Counted from the stretch's first letter, positions 25,083-33,781 are shown. The stretch: DNA of 64,000 nt from Prevotella sp. E2-28 (GCF_022024055.1 NZ_CP091789.1:62001-126000), one strand, 5' to 3'. Notes: generated by a model not told the origin, from the letters alone. A program made the numbers and translations.

Positions 25083-25832
25083 ATGCCTACGAAGCGAGAC
25101 TCGAAGAAAGAGCAGGGTAGGGGAGAGTCACTAATCGTCCCTATGACTGTTATCATGATGCGCCAGGGTTATGACTACTGGCAGAACAAAGTATTGCTCG
25201 CTATCATTGATAAACTACAGCCTTATATTCGTGAAGGGCTTCAGATCGATATGTTTGGTATTCAGGAGGACATCATTCTGTCTATCCGCTATAAGGATTT
25301 GGGTATTCGCAGAGCCGATTATTCTAAGTTCCGTTCCCGCTTAGCTACGCTTTCTCTCATTCCTGTCATTATTCCAAGCACGCTCAATAATGAGTCTTAT
25401 CATCGTTATCATCGCCTTGGTACTGTGTTCTTCGAAGAGGGAGATAGTAAGGACTTCATGATCCAGCTGGATAAAGATGTGGTACATCATATCATCTCTA
25501 AGGAGTATGGATATTGTGAATTAAGTAAAGATGCGTTCTTGGCATGTAAGTCACGATACAGCCAGCAGATCTATCTTATGCTTGCCAGTTGGCGAAATGA
25601 AGGTGAACATAGGATTCCATTAAAGGAATTAGAGTCACAGTTGAATCAGGAGGGTAATAGCCTGGAGTTGAGTCGTACATCTACAAAGAAAGTTCAGCCA
25701 GCACCCACGATTCAAGGTATTCTCAATGATGTTAAATCTGAACTCGACGCACTGAAGGCAGATAATAAAAGTGACCTTTCCTTCACCTATGAAGAGGGTG
25801 GGGGAGAGGTCACCTTCAAGATACTGGTTTGA
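25083..25832 (+). CDS. Second Rep_3-like replication initiator (short form)
   Basis: 249 residues, colinear with the core of the initiator at 19932-21098: VPMTVIMMRQGYDYWQNKVLLAIIDKLQ, LSIRYKDLGIRRADYSKFRSRLATLSLIPV, MIQLDKDVVHHIISKEYGY, SRYSQQIYLMLASWR and a final LSFTYEEG strand. It lacks the long basic N-terminal tail and the C-terminal helical extension. It faces away from the par locus, with repeat array B upstream. It may be an auxiliary initiator, a regulator of the first one, or the remnant of a fused second replicon. A GGGTAGGGGAG motif lies inside its first codons. Confidence 0.82.
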   Translation: MPTKRDSKKEQGRGESLIVPMTVIMMRQGYDYWQNKVLLAIIDKLQPYIREGLQIDMFGIQEDIILSIRYKDLGIRRADYSKFRSRLATLSLIPVIIPSTLNNESYHRYHRLGTVFFEEGDSKDFMIQLDKDVVHHIISKEYGYCELSKDAFLACKSRYSQQIYLMLASWRNEGEHRIPLKELESQLNQEGNSLELSRTSTKKVQPAPTIQGILNDVKSELDALKADNKSDLSFTYEEGGGEVTFKILV

Positions 25833-25843
25833 AGCCTTATTGC

Positions 25844-26827
25844 CTAATTGTGTAGGTGCATCGTAACACCTTCCATGTTGCTTTCGTAGCTATCGATGAT
25901 ACAGTTCTCGCGCGTACTACGAACTCCCTTTCTTAGACCGGCTTTCTGCATATCTTTCAAGTTCATGAAATTTGATTTTCTCGGACCTGAAATACGAGTA
26001 AGTGACGGGCAACCACTAAACACGTTATACCCCATATTCTTCAATGTCTTGGGGAAGATGACGGTTATCAGATTATCATTATGTCCCAACGCACTGTCAT
26101 CGACATTTACAACTCCTTCAGGAACGATAAAAACCTCCAGCCGACAGTCGTCGAAACATTCTGCTGGAATGCGGTCGATATTCTGTGATAGTTTCACTTT
26201 CTTCACCCCAGAGCAATGGAAAGCGCCGTCACCCATGACGGTAACAGAATCTGGTATAGATACTGATTTCAGATGTGCGCGATGACTCATAGCTCCATTA
26301 GCGATAACCTTTACTCCTTCAAGAATCTCCAGTTCTTCTGGATAGTCTTCTGTCACTGCTCCATAGAATATGACGTTATCCTTGCTGTAGAGAATACCTT
26401 TAACCACTTTGAAGTATGGTGATAGACATTCGAACTTGTCAAGCAGCAATTGATTGGTGGCAATAGGATTCACAGGCGCGATATGTCGCACGTTCCTTGG
26501 GATGGTGAGTGCCGTCAGCCTTGTGTTGCCAAAGGCATTACATCCAATGGCTAGTAATGAATCGGGTAACTTGATGCTCTCCAGCCCGCTAAAGCAAAAC
26601 GCTCCGTCGCAGATGACCTCGACGCCCTCTGGAACCTCGTAGTGTTTCAGTTGACGGACAGTATCGAGCAGCCGTTTTCCATCAGGGCTATACATAACAC
26701 CATAATCATCAATAATGGCGTGAAGCTTTTCATCATCGCTTGCATAAGTGCAGATGCACTTATGGTTCATATAGGTTCTGGCACTAAAATTGATGATAGT
26801 GCCAGTCTCGTTATATCTATTCATCAT
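25844..26827 (-). CDS. BspA-like leucine-rich repeat protein (LRR_5)
   Basis: 327 residues. Repeats of the type (V)xxIgxxAFxxxxLxxxxIPxxV run from about residue 68 to 290, for example VICDGAFCFSGLESIKLPDSLLAIGCNAFG and VTVMGDGAFHCSGVKKVKLSQNIDRIPAECF. This is the LRR_5/BspA family, often surface adhesins in Bacteroidales, but no signal peptide is visible here, so it may stay in the cytoplasm. It lies convergent to the second rep gene (11 bases between stops) and downstream of the primase gene. It looks like cargo in the backbone. Confidence 0.8.
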   Translation of the reverse strand: MMNRYNETGTIINFSARTYMNHKCICTYASDDEKLHAIIDDYGVMYSPDGKRLLDTVRQLKHYEVPEGVEVICDGAFCFSGLESIKLPDSLLAIGCNAFGNTRLTALTIPRNVRHIAPVNPIATNQLLLDKFECLSPYFKVVKGILYSKDNVIFYGAVTEDYPEELEILEGVKVIANGAMSHRAHLKSVSIPDSVTVMGDGAFHCSGVKKVKLSQNIDRIPAECFDDCRLEVFIVPEGVVNVDDSALGHNDNLITVIFPKTLKNMGYNVFSGCPSLTRISGPRKSNFMNLKDMQKAGLRKGVRSTRENCIIDSYESNMEGVTMHLHN

Positions 26828-26847
26828 TCAATCTTTTTACCTATCTG

Positions 26848-28044
26848 TTAGCTATCTTGTTCTTTCATTAGGACATCGTTCCAGTCCTTATATCCGTCAG
26901 GTGCTTTCCATTCCTCCACCTTATTTTTATAGAGTCCTGTCATGGCCCGGAAGGTGTCGATGTCCAAGAGGGCTGCTGCGATTTGCATATTACGCTCGCC
27001 GAACTTGAATTTCACTATGCCGTTCTTCACTTCGCATTTCAAATCGTCCATCTTCCATTGCCCTTCGAGCAATGCTATCATCCGGCATCCATACAAATGT
27101 CCCTGCAGATCATTGTCAAAGCAGTCGATGGCTGTAGCCCTGGCGAAATAATCCATTGTTCCCTTCACTTGTAGGTCAGAGAAACTGCCGCCTGTCGATG
27201 CAAATACGCATTGCTCCAGATACAGCTCTTCCTGTTTCTGCTGATAGAAGGCCATCGCATCGAGCGCACTCTCGAAGAAGAACACCTTTCTCACTCTGCT
27301 GGGTCTGCCACCAGAGAAGTCTGCAAGCCATAATCCGCTCCGGCTATTCGTTCCCTCGGCCTTTCCTTTGAAGCCGCCGAATCCTCTCAGTTCGTAACCA
27401 GCAATGCAGTTACTTCTAGGCACTCTGTAGGGGAATGCGATATTCGTAGGGTAGGGGGCACCGTCTGGCATCTGGCCTTTGTTCTTCACCAGTTCGATAA
27501 ACTCAGCAAAGTCCTCGACCGTCTCATGTGTAATTCCTCGGCCAGTGAAGAATCTCATCATATCGTCGATATGCTCTGTCCCTGACTGTCGTTCCCATTG
27601 TGCCAGATCAAACTCCTTTGCCTCACGAATACCGTTGTCATCGAGCCACTGATCCAATTCGTAGTCTTCAAACAAATCTTGCTCAGAGGTATCTGCAGAT
27701 GCCTTCTCCTTCCTTTTTTGTTCTTTCTCCTCCTCAATGTTCATCAACTTCGCCAAGACCTTTGTCACTGTGTCCGTCTCGTTGCGTCCTACCACACCAA
27801 ACTGGTTCAGGTTCTCCTTGATGAACGTAATAAGGTCTCCTTTCCCGCCGTCGCGCCTCCAGTACCCCTGTTCCTCTGATTTCTTGGGGTTGGTGATGAT
27901 CACGCGGTCAATCTCCTTACCGTGTTCATCTCGCAGCACGAAGTTTGGACTGATTTTTCCCTTCGACTTGTCGAACTTGTAGCCCCAGTCCCTTAGTATG
28001 CTGATGATACTTATTTTCTTCTTTGCTTCCTTATAATCAATCAT
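26848..28044 (-). CDS. TOPRIM-domain DNA primase (TraP/DUF3991-like)
   Basis: 398 residues from ATG at 28044, preceded by AGAGGAATAGT (ribosome site); an upstream start would overlap the previous gene by 18 codons. The N-terminal domain (about 10-75) has the form of a primase zinc domain but lacks paired cysteines. A middle part contains the FFTGRGI segment seen in DUF3991-type primases. The TOPRIM domain shows the Glu in FFFESALDAMAFY, TGGSFSD, and CFDNDLQG as the DxD metal site. The end reads PDGYKDWNDVL. It should make primers for plasmid replication or for the transferred strand. It starts one base after the stop of the upstream gene. Confidence 0.85.
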   Translation of the reverse strand: MIDYKEAKKKISIISILRDWGYKFDKSKGKISPNFVLRDEHGKEIDRVIITNPKKSEEQGYWRRDGGKGDLITFIKENLNQFGVVGRNETDTVTKVLAKLMNIEEEKEQKRKEKASADTSEQDLFEDYELDQWLDDNGIREAKEFDLAQWERQSGTEHIDDMMRFFTGRGITHETVEDFAEFIELVKNKGQMPDGAPYPTNIAFPYRVPRSNCIAGYELRGFGGFKGKAEGTNSRSGLWLADFSGGRPSRVRKVFFFESALDAMAFYQQKQEELYLEQCVFASTGGSFSDLQVKGTMDYFARATAIDCFDNDLQGHLYGCRMIALLEGQWKMDDLKCEVKNGIVKFKFGERNMQIAAALLDIDTFRAMTGLYKNKVEEWKAPDGYKDWNDVLMKEQDS

Positions 28045-28045
28045 A

Positions 28046-28627
28046 CTATTCCTCTTTTCGCTTTTCACTGACACTGAATCCACCTTCCGACAGCAGGTCA
28101 ATACCTATTGTATATTCTTTATTACCGCTTTTCACTGTAACCTGTTTCCCTTCACGTATCTGGTCACGTAATTCACGGTCTATCTTCACTCCGAAAATGT
28201 CTTCAGGAATGTTCTGCCCAATACGATCTGCTTTCTCATACAGCAGGCAGTTGGTCTCTCTATCTAATTGCACGAAATACCTATTCCTGCTGCCACCGAT
28301 GTTCAGCTCCGTGTAGATTACACCTTGTTCCTGTATCTTTTCTAGGTCATTTTTCGACAGCTTTAGTTCATCCGATTTCACTTCATCGTTGCGGTAGTAA
28401 ACCTTCATTTCCACGCTGCCGTCAGGGTTCTTCTGCATCCTCAGTCGGCCAACTCTTTCTATAGTTTTGCCTTCACCGTTTTCTGCTTTTAGCGTCACGT
28501 CAATGGTTTTACCTTGCGTCAGTCGGTTCATGTCCTTCCACGAAAGGTTCCAAAACTCGCACTCTGAGATTCCGAACTTCTCAAACTGCGGTTGAAGATT
28601 GTTTGTGACCAAATGAGATTTGCTCAT
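28046..28627 (-). CDS. DUF3945/DUF4099-like protein upstream of primase
   Basis: 193 residues, soluble and charged. It contains FGISECEFWNLSWKDMNRLTQGKTIDVTL near the N-terminus and a second, related segment (VKIDRELRDQIREGKQVTVKSGNKEYTIGIDL) near the C-terminus, resembling the LxxxQxxxLxxGxxV small repeats seen in DUF3945/DUF4099 proteins of Bacteroidetes mobile elements. The function is not known. It is in an operon with the primase, with a one-base gap, and has a good promoter box upstream. Confidence 0.65.
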   Translation of the reverse strand: MSKSHLVTNNLQPQFEKFGISECEFWNLSWKDMNRLTQGKTIDVTLKAENGEGKTIERVGRLRMQKNPDGSVEMKVYYRNDEVKSDELKLSKNDLEKIQEQGVIYTELNIGGSRNRYFVQLDRETNCLLYEKADRIGQNIPEDIFGVKIDRELRDQIREGKQVTVKSGNKEYTIGIDLLSEGGFSVSEKRKEE

Positions 28628-28666
28628 AAAATTTTATTTATATGAAAAAACTCCCAAATTTGCGTG

Positions 28667-28674
28667 CAAAGATA
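28667..28674 (-). promoter_or_regulatory. Promoter box of the primase operon
   Basis: Minus-strand TATCTTTG followed by CACGCAAATTTGG is a full TAnnTTTG match, 40 bases before the ATG at 28627. Confidence 0.55.
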
Positions 28675-29074
28675 GCAGAAAAATTTCATGTTACTGTAAT
28701 AAACCTCGTAATATTATCATTTCTTAACAATTCGAGAATATGGATTATTGAAATGCTCATGGGCATAGGGAAGCTGCATTCTACAATATTCTAACAGCAA
28801 AGTTGGATAATTATAGCCTACTATTGAAGATGATTTATTAGAAGGACTACAAAAGAAAAGAGTGCTTATAACTGGCCAAATCAATGCATCTTTGCCGCCA
28901 TTTGGCCATATATAGACATATCGACAGCGATCCGAATGGGAGGGTGCCTAAAAACTCTATTTATCATAACACGGATTATGTGCAATTTCTAAGACGTCGA
29001 TTTTCGGCATTTTAACTTTTACCGAGAACCGCAATTATGATAAATAGAGTGTAAGAAGAACACCTAAAAGAATA
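28675..29074. other. Non-coding segment with a 15-bp inverted repeat
   Basis: No gene is supported. A perfect 15-bp inverted repeat (28954-28968, ACTCTATTTATCATA, with 29036-29050) brackets 67 bases. It might be a recombinase or regulator site, a cruciform, or an invertible segment. The remaining sequence shows nothing I can name. Confidence 0.5.
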
Positions 29075-29128
29075 GCGTTTATTCCGCTAAACATCGTCAC
29101 AATTATGGTGCTGTAGCGAAATAAACGC
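29075..29128 (-). terminator. Hairpin after the XRE gene
   Basis: The arms 29075-29089 and 29114-29128 pair over 14 of 15 bases (GCGTTTATT-CGCTA) with a 24-base loop. On the minus strand it follows the XRE stop and is itself followed by a T-containing tail, so it probably acts as a terminator. It could equally be an operator. Confidence 0.5.
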
Positions 29129-29135
29129 ATTCATG

Positions 29136-29540
29136 TTACTCTGGCTCAGACTTACAGAAGTCTATAGTGTTGTTGATGATTTCCTCGCACTTTTGACTGT
29201 ATTCTCCAGAAATCTTTCGGAGTTCCTCCAATGCGAATCGACGGCGATTGTCGAGGACGATATCCCGGACTTTGTCATTAGAGAAACGGTGACGTTCATC
29301 ATTCAGGCTGTAGTCATCGCCTGGTTGGAGCAGATAATTGATATTGATCCTGTCACGAAAATAGCATAGTACATCAAGCAATACCGATGCATAGACCATA
29401 CCGCCATTCTCGAATTTAGACAGAATTGCCTGGTTCATATCCAAATCCTGTGCCAACTGTTTCTGCGTGATTCCTAACTCCTGCCGAATGAGCTTCAGCC
29501 GGGGACCTATTTCTGCTATTGTTACTTTACCATCCTTCAT
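29136..29540 (-). CDS. XRE-family transcriptional regulator
   Basis: 134 residues. The N-terminal HTH is clear: RLKLIRQELGITQKQLAQDLDMNQAILSKFENGG (about 14-47). A second small domain (about 50-75) contains DRININYLLQPGDDY, typical of Cro/CI-like proteins of Bacteroidetes. The helical acidic C-terminus may dimerise. It is a single gene between inverted repeats on both sides and probably regulates itself and perhaps replication or transfer genes. Confidence 0.85.
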   Translation of the reverse strand: MKDGKVTIAEIGPRLKLIRQELGITQKQLAQDLDMNQAILSKFENGGMVYASVLLDVLCYFRDRININYLLQPGDDYSLNDERHRFSNDKVRDIVLDNRRRFALEELRKISGEYSQKCEEIINNTIDFCKSEPE

Positions 29541-29936
29541 ACCTTTTTTATATTAGGATAGCCCGTTGCACCATTCACAGGCTGGTTCTTAGTTAAAAAG
29601 CGTGGTGCCATACAGATTCCTAATTAGGCATCGCCAAACACCCGTGTTAAAATCCGACGCACCACGCATGAGATATAATGAACCCTTGAGGATACAATAA
29701 TCCCATCTGGCGCATCTTTCTGTCTAACACTTATGTCTAGGGAAATTGGCGATTTCTTTAGGACATCAGAATGCGCTTTTGCTCATGCACTTATTCGCTT
29801 TAAACGAAATTATGCCATATTGCGAGTGCAAATATACAACAATTATTTCATTTAAACGAAAATTTTTGCTATTTTTTTATGGTTATCTGTGCAAATCCAT
29901 TTGTTGCACACAGGTTAATCCACAAAAACGAGCTGA
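29541..29936. other. Intergenic region upstream of the XRE gene
   Basis: No gene is supported. A 9-bp inverted repeat GCGTGGTGC/GCACCACGC lies at 29600-29608 and 29659-29667, a possible operator for the XRE protein. The rest is AT-rich and separates the minus-strand XRE gene from the end of topoisomerase III. Confidence 0.4.
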
Positions 29937-31700
29937 TTATGTTGATTGTACCTCCTTAATCATTGTCACAAGTTGGTGCTCCAGCTCTTGCATGAAGTTC
30001 TGCAGCGAATAGCTTCCTCGTTCTATTTGGCGCAGTTTGTGTTCCCACTGGCCAGTGAGTTCAGGACTCTTCAGCAGAGTTGAATGAATCTGTGCTATCA
30101 GATTTCGACCTTCAGGATTGGAAATCAAGTTGCGATGATCACGACGAACATAGTCACGCTTTACCAATGTTTCGATGATAGAGGCACGACTTGATGGGCG
30201 GCCAATGCCGTTTTCCTTCATGGCCTCTTTCAAGGTCTCGTCCTCGACGAACTTTCCGGCTGTTTCCATTGCCTGAAGGAGTGAGGCCTCAGTATAGTGC
30301 TTGGGTGCAGTGGTCATCTTCTTCTCGATGGAAGGAGTATGCTGACCAGACTCGCCAACTCTGAATGACGGGAGAGTAACTTTCTCATTACTCTGACTGT
30401 CATCATCTATAAGCTCCTTACCATAAACAGCACGCCAACCTTCGAAGAGGATGGTACGACCTGTGACCTTGAACGTAAGAGAACCTGCATAGGCCAAGAC
30501 AGTTGTATTGGCATATTCGCAAACTGGATAGAACGTCGCACAAAAGCGACGGACTACTAAGTCATAGACTTTATGCTCAAAGTCATTGAGAGTGCTAAGG
30601 TTTCGAGTGTCACCAGTCGGAATAATAGCATGATGATCTGTCACCTTGCTATTGTCGAACACCCGCTTGCTCTTTGGCAGCTGATGGCCTACCCAAGGTC
30701 GTGCTCCAGCACACACATCCGTCAGATTGGCGATAATGCCAGGACACTTGGGATAGATATCATCCGTCAGGAAACGGGTATCAACACGTGGATAGCTGGT
30801 CAGTTTCTTCTCATACAGGCTCTGCAGATTCTTCAATGTCGTATCGGCAGAGAATCCGAACTTCTTGTTGCAATCGACCTGAAGCGACGTGAGGTCATAG
30901 AGCTGTGGCGGTTGTTCACTGCTGCGTTTCTCCAGCACATCTTTTATAATTAAAGGACTACGACGGGCAACGGCCAAGGCTTCTTCAGCAGCTTGCTGAG
31001 TCTGGAACGAACTGTTGGTAAACACCGTATCGCGGTATTTCGTAGTCAACGTCCAGTAAGGTTTTGGCACGAAATGCTCAATCTCATTGTCACGAGCAAC
31101 AATCATCGCCAATGTCGGAGTCTGCACACGCCCAACACTAAGCAGCTGTTTGTACTGACCATACCTGAGAGTATAAAGTCTGGTGCAGTTCATACCCAAC
31201 AGCCAGTCACCCTCGGCGCGAGCCAGTCCTGCCTCGAAGAGCGAGTCATAATTGCTCTGAGGTTTCAGATTCTGGAATCCCTGACGGATAGCTTCTTCTG
31301 TCAGCGACGAAATCCATAATCTCTTGACGGGACACTTCACTCCCGCGAGCTGCATCACCCAACGCTGGATAAGTTCGCCCTCCTGACCGGCATCACCGCA
31401 GTTCACAATGCTGTCGGCCTTCTTATACAGATTCTTGATGACCTTAAACTGCTTCTTAATACCGGGATTATTGATGAGTTCAACCTCATAATGAGGTGGA
31501 ATCATCGGCAACACGGACATGCTCCACTTCTTCCACTGAGGATAATACTTATCCGGCGATTTCAGTTCACACAAGTGACCGAAAGTCCACGTTACCTGAT
31601 AGCCATTACCTTCGTAATAGCCGTCTTTCTTCGTTCTCGCTCCCAAGACCTTGGCGACCTCTAAGGCCACCGAAGGCTTCTCACAAATACATACTATCAT
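29937..31700 (-). CDS. topB: DNA topoisomerase III (type IA)
   Basis: 587 residues from ATG at 31700 (MIVCICEKPSVA), the usual start of this family; an upstream start adds 14 unrelated residues. The TOPRIM domain shows the conserved EKPSVA and GDAGQEGELI metal-site motifs. The active-site tyrosine lies in LTSYPRVDTRFL. GMNCTRLYT and SVGRVQTPTLAMI match the family. The C-terminus stops soon after the core and lacks zinc-finger repeats, as in plasmid/ICE-borne Bacteroidetes TopB. It decatenates DNA and is often found beside conjugation and replication genes. Confidence 0.92.
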   Translation of the reverse strand: MIVCICEKPSVALEVAKVLGARTKKDGYYEGNGYQVTWTFGHLCELKSPDKYYPQWKKWSMSVLPMIPPHYEVELINNPGIKKQFKVIKNLYKKADSIVNCGDAGQEGELIQRWVMQLAGVKCPVKRLWISSLTEEAIRQGFQNLKPQSNYDSLFEAGLARAEGDWLLGMNCTRLYTLRYGQYKQLLSVGRVQTPTLAMIVARDNEIEHFVPKPYWTLTTKYRDTVFTNSSFQTQQAAEEALAVARRSPLIIKDVLEKRSSEQPPQLYDLTSLQVDCNKKFGFSADTTLKNLQSLYEKKLTSYPRVDTRFLTDDIYPKCPGIIANLTDVCAGARPWVGHQLPKSKRVFDNSKVTDHHAIIPTGDTRNLSTLNDFEHKVYDLVVRRFCATFYPVCEYANTTVLAYAGSLTFKVTGRTILFEGWRAVYGKELIDDDSQSNEKVTLPSFRVGESGQHTPSIEKKMTTAPKHYTEASLLQAMETAGKFVEDETLKEAMKENGIGRPSSRASIIETLVKRDYVRRDHRNLISNPEGRNLIAQIHSTLLKSPELTGQWEHKLRQIERGSYSLQNFMQELEHQLVTMIKEVQST

Positions 31701-31714
31701 ATCGTTTTTTCCTG

Positions 31715-31722
31715 CAAAGGAA
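31715..31722 (-). promoter_or_regulatory. Possible promoter box of topB
   Basis: Minus-strand TTCCTTTG followed by CAGGAAAAAACG lies 14 bases before the ATG at 31700 and matches TAnnTTTG at seven of eight positions. Confidence 0.4.
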
Positions 31723-31854
31723 CTGCAAACCGATGGAACCATCTGCCTTACGAAATTATCATTCCTGGTTTAACAATTCAGATTGGATTCCATTCGTGAA
31801 TTGTTAATTCACGCAAGAAAACTGAAACAGCAGGCCTGAGCCAGCAGATTGTTG

Positions 31855-31862
31855 TAGTTTTG
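31855..31862 (+). promoter_or_regulatory. Promoter box of the rightward mobilisation block
   Basis: TAGTTTTG followed by CGCCGCGAAAGCG fully matches TAnnTTTG, 33 bases before the ATG at 31896. The trailing GC-rich stretch resembles those after the boxes at 9306 and 35917. Confidence 0.55.
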
Positions 31863-31895
31863 CGCCGCGAAAGCGATAAAGAAACAAACAGCGAA

Positions 31896-32666
31896 ATGAA
31901 ACAGAGAAATCCACAATGGAAACGCCACCTTATTATATTAATAGGTGCAGCGATGATTGCAGGTCTGACGGCTTGCAACAGTAAGAAACAGAAGTTCGAC
32001 TTCGACCATGCACAGGAGGCCATAGCCGCCTGTCATCAGGAGTTGGCGACAGTCAAGGACCAGAAGGATGCCACCATCGACGAGCTGGTGGCCCGCATCA
32101 ACATCTGGCAGGAACTGCAGGACTCGACACTCACCCTCATGGTGCGGGATTCCACACTCCAGAACGATGCCCGACTCGCCTCGGAGTTCTTTGCCGTAAC
32201 CGACAGCTTCAGGATGGTTATCACCCGTCTGGCACTTGCCAAGCAGCGCTCGATGGCCGACGTAGTAAAACTGAAGGTAGGCACCTCTGCCAGTCGCAAA
32301 GCCATGTTGACCTCCGATGAATTCCGTTCGGCGCGTCAGTATTACCTTGACTTCAATCGCCGCATCCTCCAGAGCGCCGAGACATGCCGCAACGACATCA
32401 AGACCCAAAAACCGTTGGATGCCAAACAATCGGCCAACTACCGATGGCTCCTCATTCAGCCGTTCCTGGCGATGGACAACTACGCCACAGCCATGCTGAC
32501 CCCGCAGCAGGAGCAGACGTTGACACATTTGGCCGAGGAACTGCCCATGCTCCTTGCCTACGTTGACGGCAAAGACTATGCGCACTCGCCCAAATCGGAA
32601 ACGGAAAAACTCTCCTCAGTGCTGAGCGAGTATTTCCTGAAGTGTTACCTCAAAAGCGTTTTGTGA
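31896..32666 (+). CDS. Lipoprotein, first gene of the mobilisation block
   Basis: 256 residues from ATG at 31896; the frame extends 12 codons upstream only through a TTG that overlaps the promoter box. A type II signal peptide ends in LTAC with Cys27. The mature part is helical and rich in Gln, Ala and Arg, with no recognised domain. It probably sits in the outer membrane facing the periplasm. The TGA stop shares one base with the ATG of the next gene, so the two are coupled. Its role in transfer is inferred from position only. Confidence 0.7.
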   Translation: MKQRNPQWKRHLIILIGAAMIAGLTACNSKKQKFDFDHAQEAIAACHQELATVKDQKDATIDELVARINIWQELQDSTLTLMVRDSTLQNDARLASEFFAVTDSFRMVITRLALAKQRSMADVVKLKVGTSASRKAMLTSDEFRSARQYYLDFNRRILQSAETCRNDIKTQKPLDAKQSANYRWLLIQPFLAMDNYATAMLTPQQEQTLTHLAEELPMLLAYVDGKDYAHSPKSETEKLSSVLSEYFLKCYLKSVL

Positions 32667-33145
32667 TGCTATTCATTATAACTGGAGAAGTCGATGAGCG
32701 CATCATCGCAAACCTGATGGGCTTCCTCGAAGCCACCGAGAGCATGGAAAAGTTCAAGACCGATGACCTCGAACTGACCGCCCTGAACGACGGCAACCAG
32801 GCGACGGTAACCATCCCACTGACCCGTCAGGAAATGATAGACGACCTGATCGACCTGCTCGTCTCGAAGCTCCTCCTGCAGGTGCTCTACCTCTACAGCG
32901 ACAAGGCCGGCAACAACTTCCAGGCTATCGCCTACTCCATGCCCTATCAGGACGAAATGTATGTGGTACGCATAGCGTCACATCAGTGCGGCATCATCAA
33001 CGAGATACACATCGATTTCTATGCCTCCATCGAAACAGTTTTCACCTTCCTGAAGCAGGAACTGGAGCGACTGGAGCAACCGCAGCCCGATCTCGACATC
33101 GAGGAACAGCAGCGTCTCGACGCATTGCTCATCAACTTCCTCTGA
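32666..33145 (+). CDS. Small acidic protein of unknown function
   Basis: 159 residues from ATG at 32666, which shares its first base with the stop of the lipoprotein gene; a slightly earlier in-frame start is possible. It is soluble and acidic, with alternating strands and helices (MLFIITGEVDERIIANLMGFLE; YVVRIASHQCGIINEIHIDFYASIETVFTFLKQELE). It is not recognised. Translational coupling suggests it works with the lipoprotein. Confidence 0.65.
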   Translation: MLFIITGEVDERIIANLMGFLEATESMEKFKTDDLELTALNDGNQATVTIPLTRQEMIDDLIDLLVSKLLLQVLYLYSDKAGNNFQAIAYSMPYQDEMYVVRIASHQCGIINEIHIDFYASIETVFTFLKQELERLEQPQPDLDIEEQQRLDALLINFL

Positions 33146-33217
33146 CTGTCACCGGCAGTCGCCTTTCAAACGACAAAAACCAACAAATAAAACGACTTAA
33201 CAAATTCATAAAGCAAC

Positions 33218-33781
33218 ATGAGTATAATAGACTTGAAAATGATTCTAATGTTCGTGATGGCCGCCGTGCCGTTCACGTTCGCCATGCGCTGGCGACCTGC
33301 ATTCGCCACGCGATTCTGTGAGGGTATGAAGCGCAGCGACAACTTCCGCAAGTTCTTCACGCTCGTCATCCTGATGGTGATGATAGCCCTCGAGTTTATC
33401 GACTTCCAGGCATCCACAGCCATTGCCACGATGATGCACGACGGCCATCTGTCCGCAGCTGATGCCGCACAGACCATCGGCCTTTACGGTGCACTGATGA
33501 CCCGCCCCTACGCCACACTCTTAGCCGCAGTGATGAGCCTGGCCATGTTCTCGTACAAGTGGGCCGACACGGTGCTCACCTACCTCCACGACCGCCCCAA
33601 GCATTTCCTCGTCGTGGCTGCCGTCGCCATGCTCGTCGCCATGGTCTCGCCCCGCTACATCATCGTCACAGAGATGCTGGAGATAGTGCTGCTTGCAGCA
33701 TACATCTACCCCGACCGTAACGGCAACATAACAGGAGGCGGCATCCCGCAGTCCACTATGCGGGATGCCGTGCTGGCATAA
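33218..33781 (+). CDS. Multi-pass membrane protein of mobilisation block
   Basis: 187 residues with about four hydrophobic segments (MILMFVMAAVPFTFAM; FFTLVILMVMIALEFI; YATLLAAVMSLAMFSY; FLVVAAVAMLVAMV, then ITEMLEIVLLAAYIY). It is not recognised. The last codons contain a perfect 12-bp hairpin (33739-33770). It lies between the small acidic protein and the winged-helix gene. Confidence 0.65.
   Translation: MSIIDLKMILMFVMAAVPFTFAMRWRPAFATRFCEGMKRSDNFRKFFTLVILMVMIALEFIDFQASTAIATMMHDGHLSAADAAQTIGLYGALMTRPYATLLAAVMSLAMFSYKWADTVLTYLHDRPKHFLVVAAVAMLVAMVSPRYIIVTEMLEIVLLAAYIYPDRNGNITGGGIPQSTMRDAVLA
33739..33770. repeat. Perfect stem-loop inside the 3' end of a coding region
   Basis: 12-bp arms CGGCATCCCGCA (33739-33750) and its complement (33759-33770) enclose an 8-base loop, within the last ten codons of the membrane-protein gene and 30 bases before the next ATG. 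It has no U run, so it may reduce read-through or stabilise the upstream mRNA. Confidence 0.6.

Noticed and set aside
29746..30012. 88-codon plus-strand frame overlapping the end of topB
   Set aside because: It runs antisense into the topoisomerase gene, is rich in Cys/Phe as expected of a shadow frame, and lacks a promoter box.
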